Shown here piece by piece: positions 35,216 to 46,154 of a stretch of DNA of 64,000 nucleotides. Location of the stretch: assembly GCA_030549775.1 (NCBI GenBank), contig CM060174.1, forward strand, positions 28,896,117 to 28,960,116. Reading direction: 5' to 3'. The position numbers were made by a program, and so were the translations under genes. Below the pieces are notes generated by a model. That model worked only from the letters and a program-made list of their open reading frames with translations. It did not search any database and had not been told where the DNA came from. This stretch comes from Tamarix chinensis (taxonomy: Eukaryota; Streptophyta; Magnoliopsida; Caryophyllales; Tamaricaceae). Positions within the stretch are counted from its first letter, which is position 1. Each line of letters begins with the position of its first letter.

Positions 35216-37650
35216 ATTCCTAAAATTAAAAAAAAAGATCAAACCACCCTTACCACCTCACTTTCTTTTTCTTCTTCTTTTCTTCCTTTTCTTTTCCTTT
35301 TCTTCTTTTTTCTTTCTTCCTCTCCCTCGCCAGACTAGGCCACAACCAGCGCAGCCTAATCCCTCTCTCCTCCTCCTCTCTTTTCCTTTCCTTTCCTTCC
35401 ACTTCCCCACTCTCCCTTCTTTTTTTTCCTTCGCATGGCCCAACACCCCTTACATGGCCACCCCTTCTTTTCCCCTTTTCTCCCTACTTTTCTTTCCTTC
35501 TTCCCTTTCTACCCTTGTCTTCAACTCCCCCCTCAATCAGCATTGTAAGCATGGTTGCTGTGTGGCACTATTTCTCTCTCTCCCATCACCATCTAATTCT
35601 CCTAACCTATAGGGCATGCAGCTAGCACTAGTCCCCTCCATCCTATGACCCTAACACCTACACCTAACCCCCTGCAACCCTACCCTATCCCCTAGTCGTA
35701 CAAGTTGCACCCGCCTACACTCCGGTCAGTAGCTAGCCACCCCCTCCCCTTGTCTTCATCCTTTATTTCTTCACATCCCCCAACCATCTTCCCCTATATA
35801 TACCCCCTACACCTCAATTCCCCCTATTTTATACCATTCAAAAACTTTCCCCAGCCATCTTTACACTACTACTTCAGTCACCGCCATCGCATCGTGCCAC
35901 CATTGCCGTACCTTCTCTTCCTCTTCCCTACATTAACCTCCACTGAATGAGACCTTCCCCCGACCCTAAATCCCCTTCGTCTCCTCTCCCCACTTGTGTA
36001 AAGTGGGTAGCTCTGGCTACCCTTTTACACCCATCTCCACCACCTGTTCCGCCTTGCGCGCCACTACTACAGCAACCACCATCTCCACTACCTCCCTTCT
36101 TGCCTAAGAAACATTCCCATACTTTCCTACACCACCATTTCCCCTTTCCTTCCCCTCCTTCCACCTCCTTTTCTCACCTTTCCTCTAGGCCACCACCACA
36201 ACTATAGTTTGTGCTGCTACCATAGACACCACCACCACCACGACGACCCCCCTTTGAGCCAGAAACCTTACCACAAAAGAAAACCTAGCTTCCCTCCTCT
36301 TTTCCAACCCTAAAACCTCTCTTTTTCAATCACCACTAGCACCACCATTGTGTGCCACCGTCGCTGCCCTTGCCTGCTATCCCCTTTCTAGTTGTTCCCT
36401 GAACCCTTGTATCTATTTAGTATATTTTATTTTAAATATTTTGCTATTATTAACCTTATTATTATTATTACTAATATTTAGTTAGAGAAATAAAAGAAAA
36501 AGGAAAAAAGACTATGAAGAAGGTTAAATAATTAGAGTTCCATTTCTTGTAGGTTGTGAACCAAACTCTTCCTGTGAGGAGGCACAAGATTTATGCTCCA
36601 AGTCTAGAGTTCTATTAGGTAAAGGTATGGTTAAGGCTTGGGTTTTCTATGATTTATGTGCTCATGGGTGTAATGATATTTTTTGTTTATTTATATGTAA
36701 ATGTGGACTAAATATGTCTGTAGTGAAGCTTTCCTTGTAAGGAGCTAAGGTTGCTTATGATTTATGATATATGTAATATGCATGATATGACTTGTTAAGT
36801 ATGATATGCTCTTATGTATGGTAGATGTCATGGTATGACATGCATTCTTAGAGGCCTTAGGAGGACTTGAGTGGTTATGGGGATCTAAAATATATAAAGA
36901 TCATGGAGTGAGTAAGGAGAAGTGGGGAAAAAGCCTAATTCTATTATGACATATGGGTGGTAAAATAAAGAAAGGAAATAATAAAATGAAGGGTTAGAGT
37001 AAAATCTTGCATGGGAAGTGGGAGCCTTTCATGAGGTGTTTAGTCTTTTCATAGGGGATAATTTTATGTGGAAAAATTTAGCTTGAGGTTTAAACATGGG
37101 GAGGAAAGAGTATTTTGGATGATTGGAGTGTTTGGAAAGCAGATAGTACTATGTTTTTAGGGGAAAACCCTAGGTATAGGGGTATTATGGAGATTTAAAG
37201 AGGTTGGTTGGATTTTGGATTGTGATTAGGAGTGATCCATATAAAGGTGAGTGTTAAGTGAAAAGTAGGGTGCAATTTGTGTGTGAAGGGAAGGTGTAAT
37301 AGAAAAGAGAAATATTAGGGTGTTGGGGTGACCATCTAGGGTTCTTTGTCACATGTGGAAGTTGGAGGGTAAGGTTATGATGTTTAGAGTGGATTGAGTG
37401 GAGTAATGGTGTTGGATTCAAAGGTAAATATGAGCTATATAGGAAAAAGAGAGGTTAGGACTACATAGGCCAGATTAGGGTTTGAAGGGGAAACCCAGGT
37501 AAGCAATAGTGAGCTTAGGTGGAGAAATGAGAAATTAGGCCTTGACCTACTTGTGTGGAGACTTTTGGATTCATGGTGAGTAGGGTTGAAGGTGAAAAGA
37601 GGTCTTAGAGTCTTGGGAATTGTAGAGGTCCCAAGATATGGGACCGGTTT
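35216..37650 (+). mobile_element. LTR of a gypsy-type element, left part, plus strand
   Basis: A C- and T-rich leader with a TATA box at about 35795 and many CCACCACC motifs, like the leaders at 6.2-6.5 kb and (inverted) 26.2-26.7 kb. It continues across the gypsy insertion to 44477, where it ends GGGAGTGTTACA. The frames at 35705-36207 sit in the leader and lack any domain. The start is probably 34931 but is not certain. Confidence 0.6.
35790..35802 (+). promoter_or_regulatory. TATA box of the plus-strand LTR
   Basis: CCTATATATACCCCC, in the same position relative to a CT-rich leader as the box at 6306. Confidence 0.55.
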
Positions 37651-38642
37651 TGATGAGGAGAAAACACTCAAGAATTAGCCTTCATAATTATGAAACCAAT
37701 TATTCTAAATTTGAAAAGGATCAAATTTAAAGACAAATGGATGGTTACATTGCTAGAAACGTACCAAAAAAGCTACTAGGCATGTACGTGCAAGTACATG
37801 GCATGCATGGAATGTATGACCACGTGCATGGGGAGGAAATATGCAACTTGGTTATGTGAAATTATTAAGTTAGCTAATTAGTTAATTAAGTATTAGGGTT
37901 GGATATTAGCTAGAGCATAAAGTTAGTATAAAATAGCATAAAATTAGCATAAAGTAGAATAATATCTTTTAGCTTGGTATCTTTTTGAATTATGCTTTTT
38001 AGCTAAATGGTAGGTTGGCTATATAAGCTATTGAAGTCATGATTATGTAGAAGTTGATGATCAAATATTGATGTTAAATGTAATTTGAATTATGTGTGAG
38101 TTCAATTCAAGTTAATCGAATCTGTGTGAATGATTAATCATGAAAACCGTAATCTCTTTTTCTATGTGAATTAGAGATTAAATACTATCCTTTCTACTCA
38201 CCATAATCCACATTTTTCTTTCCATACTTATCATATTAATTCCAACAAAATTGAAGCCTAAATTGAAACCCTAAACCGGTACCATCATTCGAAACCCTAA
38301 CCCTTTCATTCAAACGATAGCATAGCCCTTACCCTAAAATTTAAAGCTAAACCCTAACCCTAATCCATGAAATCATATTCCATTAAACCCTAACATTTGA
38401 ATCACCATTATCATCAACATATCATTATCGAATCCATATCAAAATTAACTCATCTTATTCAACCATCATCATTAATTATCACCAAATCATAACCATACTA
38501 TTCGATTAATCACCATCATCACTCCATCCTATTCAAACACTTTAACCCTAATTCACCGTCATTGAACATTTATCTTATTAATATTAACATTATCAAGACT
38601 TAATCTCTAATAAATGAGAATCCCATCCTCCCACACACATCA
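37651..38642 (+). repeat. Left LTR of the nested gypsy element
   Basis: 992 bp. It contains telomere-like AAACCCTAACCCTAA strings at 38265-38395 and many AACCATCATCATT motifs. The first bases are TGATGAGGAG versus TGTAGGAC in the right LTR. Confidence 0.9.
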
Positions 38643-38660
38643 ATTTTGGTATCGAAGCCT
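38643..38660 (+). promoter_or_regulatory. Primer binding site of the nested gypsy element
   Basis: TGGTATCGAAGCC, close to the initiator-methionine site TGGTATCAGAGCC (two differences), four bases after the LTR end. Confidence 0.7.
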
Positions 38661-38832
38661 TAGGTTAGAACTATTGCAATCAAGATTCAATCTTTCTTTT
38701 AAGATCCTTTAAGATTCTTTAATAAAGTATCCCATCTTCAAGATTCTCCAAGAATTCATCAATAAAATACAAAAGGGTTGAGCATTTAAGGGAGTGTTTG
38801 GGAGAACAATATTTGGTTGGTGAAGAAAGAAG

Positions 38833-39965
38833 ATGGAGAACCAAGGAGGAGACTTGCGAGATATTCTTATGACCTTGATGGATGAAATCAAGGAGGTAAA
38901 ATTACATGTAGGGAGGATAGAATCTTCCCAAACTCACGAGTCACATGTGCAACCACAAAACCGAAGGGAACAAATAGAGGATGACCACATGAGAAGGGCA
39001 CAAAGCTGAGTGGGAGAAGAAGAAGAGAGTATGGGAAATTATGTAAGAGCATGTGACACCTTGAGAAAACCCTATGATGATGTGGAAAAGGAATCCGCTT
39101 TGATCTATCCGACTTTGAAAGTAATCTCAATATAAAATATTTTCTCGAATGGTTGCAAATTGTTGAATCTATTTTCTAGTATGAAGAAATTGATGATGAG
39201 AAGATGTGCCAAATAACGATATTCAAGTTTAAGAAATTTGCTATAGTGTGGTATAATAATTTGAAAAGGATAAGGGAGAGAGAAGGAAAATATAAAAATT
39301 AGGCCATGGGAAAAATTTAAAAACACTTGAAGAAGAAATTTGTGCCTTAGTAATATGAGCAAGAAAATTTTATAAAAATGACTACGTTGAGGCAAGGTTG
39401 CTAGGAGTGGAGGAATAAATTCAAGAGTTCAATAGGTTAGCTCTAATATGTGATGTCTAAGAAATAGAAGAGCAAAGGTGTGCACGATTCATCAGGGGGT
39501 TTAAATATGAATCTTTAAGAGAAGGTAGAGGTGTATCTTTATGAAGTGTTTGAAGGCCTAGCCAAGTTAGTAATCAAATTTGAGAAATAGTTGAAGAGAA
39601 CAAAGCCACCAAATAGGTCAACCAATAATCCATATGGTTCCACTTTTAAGGGTGTGTGAAAGCCACCAATTTCTCAAGACACAAACCAAGACAATGTTAG
39701 AAGGTTCACACATGAAGAAAAGGTAAGGATCAAGTGGTTGATAAGTTGAAGAAGTAATGCTTCAAGTGTAGAGGTTATGGCCACTTTTCTCCAGTTTATC
39801 CAAACTAAAGGGCATTGAATTTGATGGAGATAGCAAGTATGGAGGCTTGTGAAGAGAATGAAGACCTTGGTGAAGACTTTGAAGAAGAAAATGATATCTT
39901 AGAGGATGCTTTGGAAGAAGGACAAGTGGATTTCTATTACAAAGGGTGATCCAAGTACAACAATA
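38833..39965 (+). pseudogene. Gypsy gag remnant
   Basis: Starts MENQGGDLRDILMTLMDEIK at 38833. After frameshifts it continues FDLSDFESNLNIKYFLEWLQ, CQITIFKFKKFAIVWYNNLK and EEQRCARFIRGFKYESLR. A zinc knuckle, CFKCRGYGHFSPVYPN, is at about 39755-39803, with its last cysteine changed to tyrosine. An acidic tail (EENEDLGEDFEEENDILED) follows. Capsid and RNA-binding functions are inferred from the family. Confidence 0.85.
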
Positions 39966-40659
39966 ACCTTTACTTACTCAATAGGAGAAGATTTTCAAGG
40001 CCAAGTACAAAATTGGTGATAAAGTGTGTGAAGAAATCATTGATAGTAGCTCATGAAAAGATGTTTCTAGTGAGAAGATGGTGAACAATATCAGTTTGGA
40101 AAACATGGGTCATCCAATACCATATTCACTACAATGGATTTACAAAGATAAAGGTGTAAGGGTAACCAAAAAACTCTTATCTCTTTTAAGATAGGAAATT
40201 ATTTTGATGATGTTTTATGCAATATTTTGCCTATGGATACTTGTCACAAATTTTTTGAGGAGGTCATGGCAATTTGATAGGAAATTTGTGCATGATGGGT
40301 CCTTAATGAGTATGTGGTATGAGGGGGACCAAAGAAGTTTAGGCTAAGACCTAATATAGATGGAGAGGATTCTATTTTTAGGAATGAAAAGGGGGAAGGA
40401 ACCGAGAGCATGCAGGAAAAAGAAGAAGATGTTGAGTGTAGGAGGGTAAGAAAGAAGAGTAGCATAGAGATGTTGATCCTTAAGGAGTTAGAGATGAATA
40501 TAACAATAAAAGATGAGAATATATGCTATTCATTAGTGGTAAAAGGAGGTCCAATGGGGGGGGGAGAATGATAATATGGATCTAAAATTGTAACAAGTGT
40601 TGAAAGAGTATGCCCATGGTTTTCAGGATGAGTTGCCAAGTGGCTACCTCCATTGAGAG

Positions 40660-41375
40660 GTATTGAGCACACTATTAATCTTATGAAATGATTCCTATTA
40701 CCAAACAAACTAGCTTATAGATGTAATCTGGAGGAGGCTAAGGAGCTATAGAGATAACTACAAGGGTTGTTAGACCAAGGTTATACTCAGGAGAATATGA
40801 GTCCATGTGGAGTTTCAGCTTTGTTGGTGGAGGATGTGTATTGATTTGAGAGCAATCAACAAAATCACAATCAAATACATATTTTTGATGCCAAGATTGG
40901 TTGACATGTTGGATGAGTTGCATGGTTCAAAGGTGTTCTCAAAGATTAATCATATGAGCGGCTATCATTAAATGAGAATAAGGGAAGGAGACGAGTGGAA
41001 GATAACCTTCAAGACTAAGTGTGGGTTGTATAAGTGGTTTGTAATGCCATATAGGCTATATAATGCACCAAGGTCCTTCATAAGGTTGATGATTGAGGTA
41101 CTTAGACCATTCCTTAGAGTTTTTGTTGTTGTTTACCTTGATGATATCTTGGTATATAGAAAGAGTGAGTTCGAGCACATACAACACTTAAATAGGATAT
41201 TTGAGAAGCTTAGGGAGGTGAAGCTCTATGGTAAGATGGATAAATGTGATTTCATGATGGATAGGAAGATTTTTTTTGGTTATCTTATGAGTGGTGATCG
41301 TATTAGAGTTGATCTGTCAAAGGTGGAAGCTACAAAAATGTGGCACATTCCTACTAATGTCCATGAAGTTTAAAG
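40660..41375 (+). pseudogene. Gypsy reverse transcriptase
   Basis: Readable from [20 protein letters not shown] at about 40908, through IREGDEWKITFKTKCGLYKW, FVMPYRLYNAPRSF, VVVYLDDILVYRKS and KMDKCDFMMDRKIFFGYLMS. The YLDD catalytic motif is intact, but the first catalytic aspartate, in FSKID, is changed to asparagine. One frame is open for 133 codons (40972-41373). Part of the N-terminal finger region survives only in scrambled frames from 40660. Confidence 0.95.
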
Positions 41376-41559
41376 TTTCCATGGGTTGACCTCATTCTAT
41401 AGGAGGTTCCTCAAAGACTTCTCTACCATTGCAGCACCTATCACACAACTAATGAAGAAAGGAGAGTTCCATTAGAATTATCAAGTAACAAAGGCTTTTG
41501 AAGACTTGAAGACAAAGCTCTAAAATGCACCGCTATTATCTTTATCTTTTTCCATAAAT

Positions 41560-41965
41560 TAATTGAAGTAACATGTGATGCTAGTGGTGTAGGCATTGGG
41601 GTGTGCTTTCAAAAGAAAGGAAACCAATTACTTTCTTTAGTGAAAATTTGATTGGTACAAGAATCAACTATTTGAACTATAATAAGGAGTTCTATGCTAT
41701 TGTGTGCTATTTGAAGACATAGAGTCATTACTTGAGACCCAAGCCTTTCATACTTCATTTGGATAATGAGAGTTTGAAGTATCTACATGATCAAGATAAG
41801 TTGAGTCCAAGACATTCTAAGTGGATAAGCTTCTTGAAGACATTTGTGTTTTCTACCAGACATGTGGATGGAAAAGAGAATGTTGTGGCGGATGCATTAT
41901 CTAGGAGGACCATGGTACTTACCATAATGGATACATTGATTTTGGGGTTCATGATAGCATATAAT
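41560..41965 (+). pseudogene. Gypsy RNase H
   Basis: Reads VTCDASGVGIGVCFQKKGNQ, then TRINYLNYNKEFYAIVCYLK, FILHLDNESLKYLHDQDKLS and GKENVVADALSRR. The DAS, E and D residues of RNase H and the closing DALSRR motif are recognisable. One frameshift and one stop interrupt the domain. Confidence 0.92.
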
Positions 41966-42012
41966 ATTAATGCATATATGTCGATTGATATGGTACCAAA
42001 GAAGAAGTTGAA

Positions 42013-42330
42013 GTGAAGAGTTATGATGCACAAGAGAGAGTGGAGTTCTTTCAAAAACCTCATCAACAAATCAAGTACAATATTGAGAATGCAAATAAAG
42101 TATACAAGACAAGAGTAAACAAGTATAGGAGTCAACATGTTTTTCAATTGGTAGATTTGGTATGGTTACACTTGAAGAAGGAGAGATTTCCTAATCTAAG
42201 GAAACACAAGCTTATGCCAAGGACGGATGGTCCTTTCAAACTACTTTGAAAGTTTGGAGAAAGTACATACGTGCTAGATTTGCCAGATTCATATGGTAAG
42301 GTATCAAGGACGTTTAATGATGGAGATATT
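42013..42330 (+). pseudogene. Gypsy integrase C-terminal region
   Basis: Follows RNase H almost directly, with QIKYNIENANKVYKTRVNKY, VFQLVDLVWLHLKKERFPNL and LMPRTDGPFKLL, then after a stop KFGESTYVLDLPDSYGKVS. This is the DNA-binding tail after the catalytic core. The HHCC zinc module and the DDE core should lie between it and RNase H, so at least 1 kb of pol has been deleted. Confidence 0.9.
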
Positions 42331-42375
42331 AACCCTTATTATGGCGATGCAAATTGTAAGGCAAATTCAAATCTA

Positions 42376-42389
42376 AAAGGGGAGAATGA
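42376..42389 (+). promoter_or_regulatory. Polypurine tract of the nested gypsy element
   Basis: AAAAGGGGAGAATGA immediately before the right LTR. Confidence 0.8.
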
Positions 42390-43344
42390 TGTAGGACAAA
42401 CACTCAAGAATTGGCTTTCATAATTATGGAACCAATTATTCTACATTTGGAAAGGATCTCCCACAAATTTGAAGACAAACAGATGGCTATGTTGCTAAAA
42501 ACATACCAAACAAACTACTAGGCGTCTACTTGCATGTGCATAGAATGCATGTGTATAACCATGTGCATGGGGAGGAAATATTCATCTTGGTTATGTGAAA
42601 TTATTAATTTAGCTAATTAATTAATGAAGTAGTAGGGTTGGATATTAGCTAGAGCATAAAGTAGCATAATATATTTTAGCTTGGTATCTTTTTTAATTAT
42701 GTTTTTTAGCTAAATGGTAGGTTGGATACATAAGCTATTGAAGTCACGATTATGTAGAAGTTGATGATCAAATGTTGAAGTTGATTGCAATTTGATTTAT
42801 GTGTGATTTCAATTCAAGTTAATCGAATCTGTATGAATAATTAGTCTTGAAAACCTTAATATCTTTGTTTTTGTGAATTATAGATTATGTCCTATCCATC
42901 TCCATAATCCACATTTTTCTATCCATCATTATCATCCAAATTCCACCCAAATTGAAGCTTAAATTGAAACCCTAAACCAGCACCATCATTTGAAACCTTA
43001 ACCCTTCCATTCAAGCCATAACATAATCCTAACCCTAAAATTTGAAGCTAAACCCTAACCCATGAAACCATCTTCCATTAAACCCTAACATTCAAATCAC
43101 CATCATCATCAACATATCATTGTTGAATCCATATCATAATTAACTCATCTTATTTGAACCATCATCATTAATTTCCATCATCACAGAATCATAACCATAC
43201 TATTTGATTCATCACCATCTTCACTCCATCCTATTCGAACACTTTAATCCTAATTCACCATCACCTAACCTTTATCTTATCAGTATTAACATAACTGAGT
43301 CTTAATCTCACATAATTGAGAATCCCATCCTCCTACACACATTA
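42390..43344 (+). repeat. Right LTR of the nested gypsy element
   Basis: 955 bp, starting TGTAGGACAAACACTC. It differs from the left LTR by many substitutions and a few short deletions, so the insertion is not recent. Confidence 0.9.
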
Positions 43345-44477
43345 GGTTCATTCAGGTAGACTAGGGTGGAAGAGTGATAGTGAGTCGGGAAAGTCCATTG
43401 GAGGCATGCATATCTGGTTGGGATTTTCTTATTGAATAAGAAATGAATAAGACACCACTTAAAGTGGAAGTCTATTGAACTGGGCTTAGACTAATCCATC
43501 AGCAAGAAAAGTGGTTAGGAGCATTTTTTTCCCGGAGATTGATCCATCAATGAATAATAGTGGTCAGGTGTATTTTATCCTAGAGTGTGTTCTAATCCAC
43601 CAGCTATAATAGTGGGGGATCCTGAGTTCAATAAACCAAACCTTAGATGATAAAAAATCATAAGTAAAGAACTAATCACTTATAGTGGAACACCATGTGA
43701 GTCAGGGCCATACTGATCCACTTGGGAGAATAGTGGTTAGGAGCATTTTTCCTTGAGGATCGATCCACCGGCACATAATAGTGGCTAGGAGTGTTCTACC
43801 CTGGAGTGTATTTCCAATACACAGGCTATAATAGTGGGGTTCCCATACTCACGTAGATATAATTTAAGAGATGTGGAAAGATCAAATTAATGGCCTAAAT
43901 TCTAATAATGGTGATTAATATGATTAACTTACTACTTACATTATCTACCTTTTTCATGTTATGCTGTGTCTTGGCCATATAGCTACCTTACTCAGTACGT
44001 AGCGTATTGATCATCCCTTTCATAGGTGCTACTCATTCCCACAAGTAGTGACCCCTCTTGAGTCAATGTAGGTAGAAGGTGTTGCCCTTCAGGATTTCGA
44101 TGTGTATAATACCTTGGGTGGGGCAGAGTGATGACCTGATGTACCTTTTGTGGGGTCCAAGAGGGTGTTCTTTATAAATGCTATTTTTTATTTTTCTTAT
44201 CATTTTATTTCCCCATAGTGGGTGTTGTTTATACTTTATTTCCATTCTATATTAACACTGACCATAATGCACTCTAGTTTTATTTATGAATGTTGAACTA
44301 TTATGGTTTTTATTGATCAATCGTGTAAATAATTTTAGTACCTTTAGCATTGTGCTTAGTATGAGATTGGCCATGGGGCAACCTTGTACTGATCACGTCG
44401 GCAGCACCCCCTATTTTTAGTGCATGGTTTTCTATAACAAACAAAAATTTTTAATTGTAAATTTTGGGAGTGTTACA
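43345..44477 (+). mobile_element. Older LTR, right part after the nested gypsy element
   Basis: Continues the LTR interrupted at 37650. It carries AATAATAGTGG-type subrepeats (43500-43850), the CTCAGTACGTAG and CATAGGTGCTACTCATTCC strings shared with 8190-8250, and ends TTTTGGGAGTGTTACA at 44477. Confidence 0.7.
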
Positions 44478-45350
44478 CTAATTATATTAAATTTATTATT
44501 ATTTAAAAAGTTAAAATAATTTTGTTTATCTTCTTTAATTACTCTCTAATTTCATAAAAATTTCTTTATTTTTATATGTGTTTGAAGTATTGTCATGACC
44601 ATTAATTATTGTTATTATATAATAAAAAATGAAAATAACTTTTTCTAACTATTTATATCTTATATTATTTGTATTATTTATCTTATTTTTAGTAACAAAT
44701 ATTAATTAAATCTAACCACATCACTAAAAAAATAAAAATTACATATCACCAATTTTTAATTCTACTAACATGCTACTTCTAAAAACACATACACATACTA
44801 AGATGATATCGTATATATTAGTTATCAGCCATCAACTAAAATATTTATTATACTCTAACATACTAATATTTTTTCTAATATAACATGCATAGTAATAACA
44901 ATATATAATATATAATCTAATTATACAAATAATCTAACTATAATAATCTAATAACGCTATTATACAAAATCTAATTAATCATTTATACAAAACCAAACTA
45001 CAATAATCTAATAATCCAATTATATAAAATCTAATTAAAATATGTAATAAACCAATCAAACCCTAACTATAATAATCTAATTTAGAAATTATTTCTATTT
45101 AAATAATATAAAAATATTACCATAAAATAAACAAATACTCAATAAGTATACAAAATTAATACTATAGGGGTGCTTGGCAGTACTTGGTGGAAGAGTTACA
45201 GTGGTCAGAAATGGTTTAGTGGTGGTCCTCCAATTACACCTAAAAAATCATTATTAGATAACCATAAACCAAAAATACATAAGAAATGGAAATTATAAGC
45301 ATGCAAACCTTCGAAGATCAAACAAATGGAGGAGAAGGATGAAAAATAAC
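44478..45350. other. AT-rich unassigned sequence
   Basis: Contains many short AATAATCTAAT repeats at 44900-45080. No gene signal. Confidence 0.5.
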
Positions 45351-46154
45351 TATAACATCTTGTCCCAAAGTTCTTCAAAATGTATTTAAAATTATGTTGA
45401 TATAAAAAAGATTAGTTTTGATTTTGGATTCGGCTTGAAATTCTAATAAAAATATGAATTTAAGACATACCAATCGACTGGTGCACTGAGTAATTGATAT
45501 TCTTGTTCTCGATAAACCAATAGACTGGTTTGCCCAAACTGATCGACCAGTTGTCCTAGGACTTCAAATCTATTTTTAATTTTGATTCAAATATCTCTCT
45601 AATGCTTATGAAAACTTTCTATTAGAGTCCAATTATGCTAATTTGCATGTTTTAGTGTTCTAGGATTATTTTCACATTATTTAGATCATTACATAATTTT
45701 AATTAGCCAATTTTTTTTCCCAAAAGGCACTTTTAAGGCAAGCCTCACCTTTTTCACTTCTCCCTCACTTATCCTTCTATATTCTAGTAGCTGGGGGTGA
45801 AAGATTGAATTTGTGCACCATCTCTTGACTTACCAACCCATTTTTATGATCATTAGTGACTGCACTCAACCCTTCACCACCCCATCAATTCAGTTCTCAC
45901 TTCTTGGTTACCCCCACTCAACTTTACTAGTCTCATCTCCCTCTCTCCTATGAATGTTAACCCAAAGTTACCTCTAAACCTTTCATTTATAACCCATTTT
46001 CATTTCTCACTTATTTTTATTGCACTCTTCTCCCTTTTCTTTGTGGAAAATTTCTCCAAGTGTTGAACATCCCTTCATTTTCCCTCTTCTCCTCTCTACT
46101 GAGAAAAAATAGAAATTTGCTCTTATTTTCTCCCCTTTTGGTGCGAGCATTACA
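45351..46154 (+). mobile_element. Possible solo LTR
   Basis: Starts TATAACATCTTGTCCCAAAG and ends GCGAGCATTACA, a TG...CA-type frame with the start base changed. It contains three copies of a GACTGGT or GACCAGT motif (45477-45556) and a CT-rich leader. No target duplication was found. Confidence 0.4.

Larger units (their letters stand above)
37651..43344 (+). mobile_element. Ty3/gypsy retrotransposon with both LTRs, 5.7 kb, nested in an older LTR
   Basis: LTRs at 37651-38642 and 42390-43344 share sequence throughout, from AAACACTCAAGAATT at the start to CCCATCCTC and ACACACAT at the end. The primer site TGGTATCGAAGCC follows the left LTR at 38646, and the polypurine AAAAGGGGAGAATGA precedes the right one. 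Flanking bases GGTTT and GGTTC are a likely 5-bp duplication with one change. Inside are gag, RT, RNase H and the integrase C-terminus, all broken. The integrase catalytic core is absent. Confidence 0.92.

Noticed and set aside
35705..36207. Proline-rich protein gene
   Set aside because: Proline comes from CCACC-rich LTR leader sequence; frames on both strands are equally open and no domain is present.
38265..38395. Interstitial telomere from a chromosome fusion
   Set aside because: The same strings occur at the same place in the other LTR of the element, so they belong to the retrotransposon.
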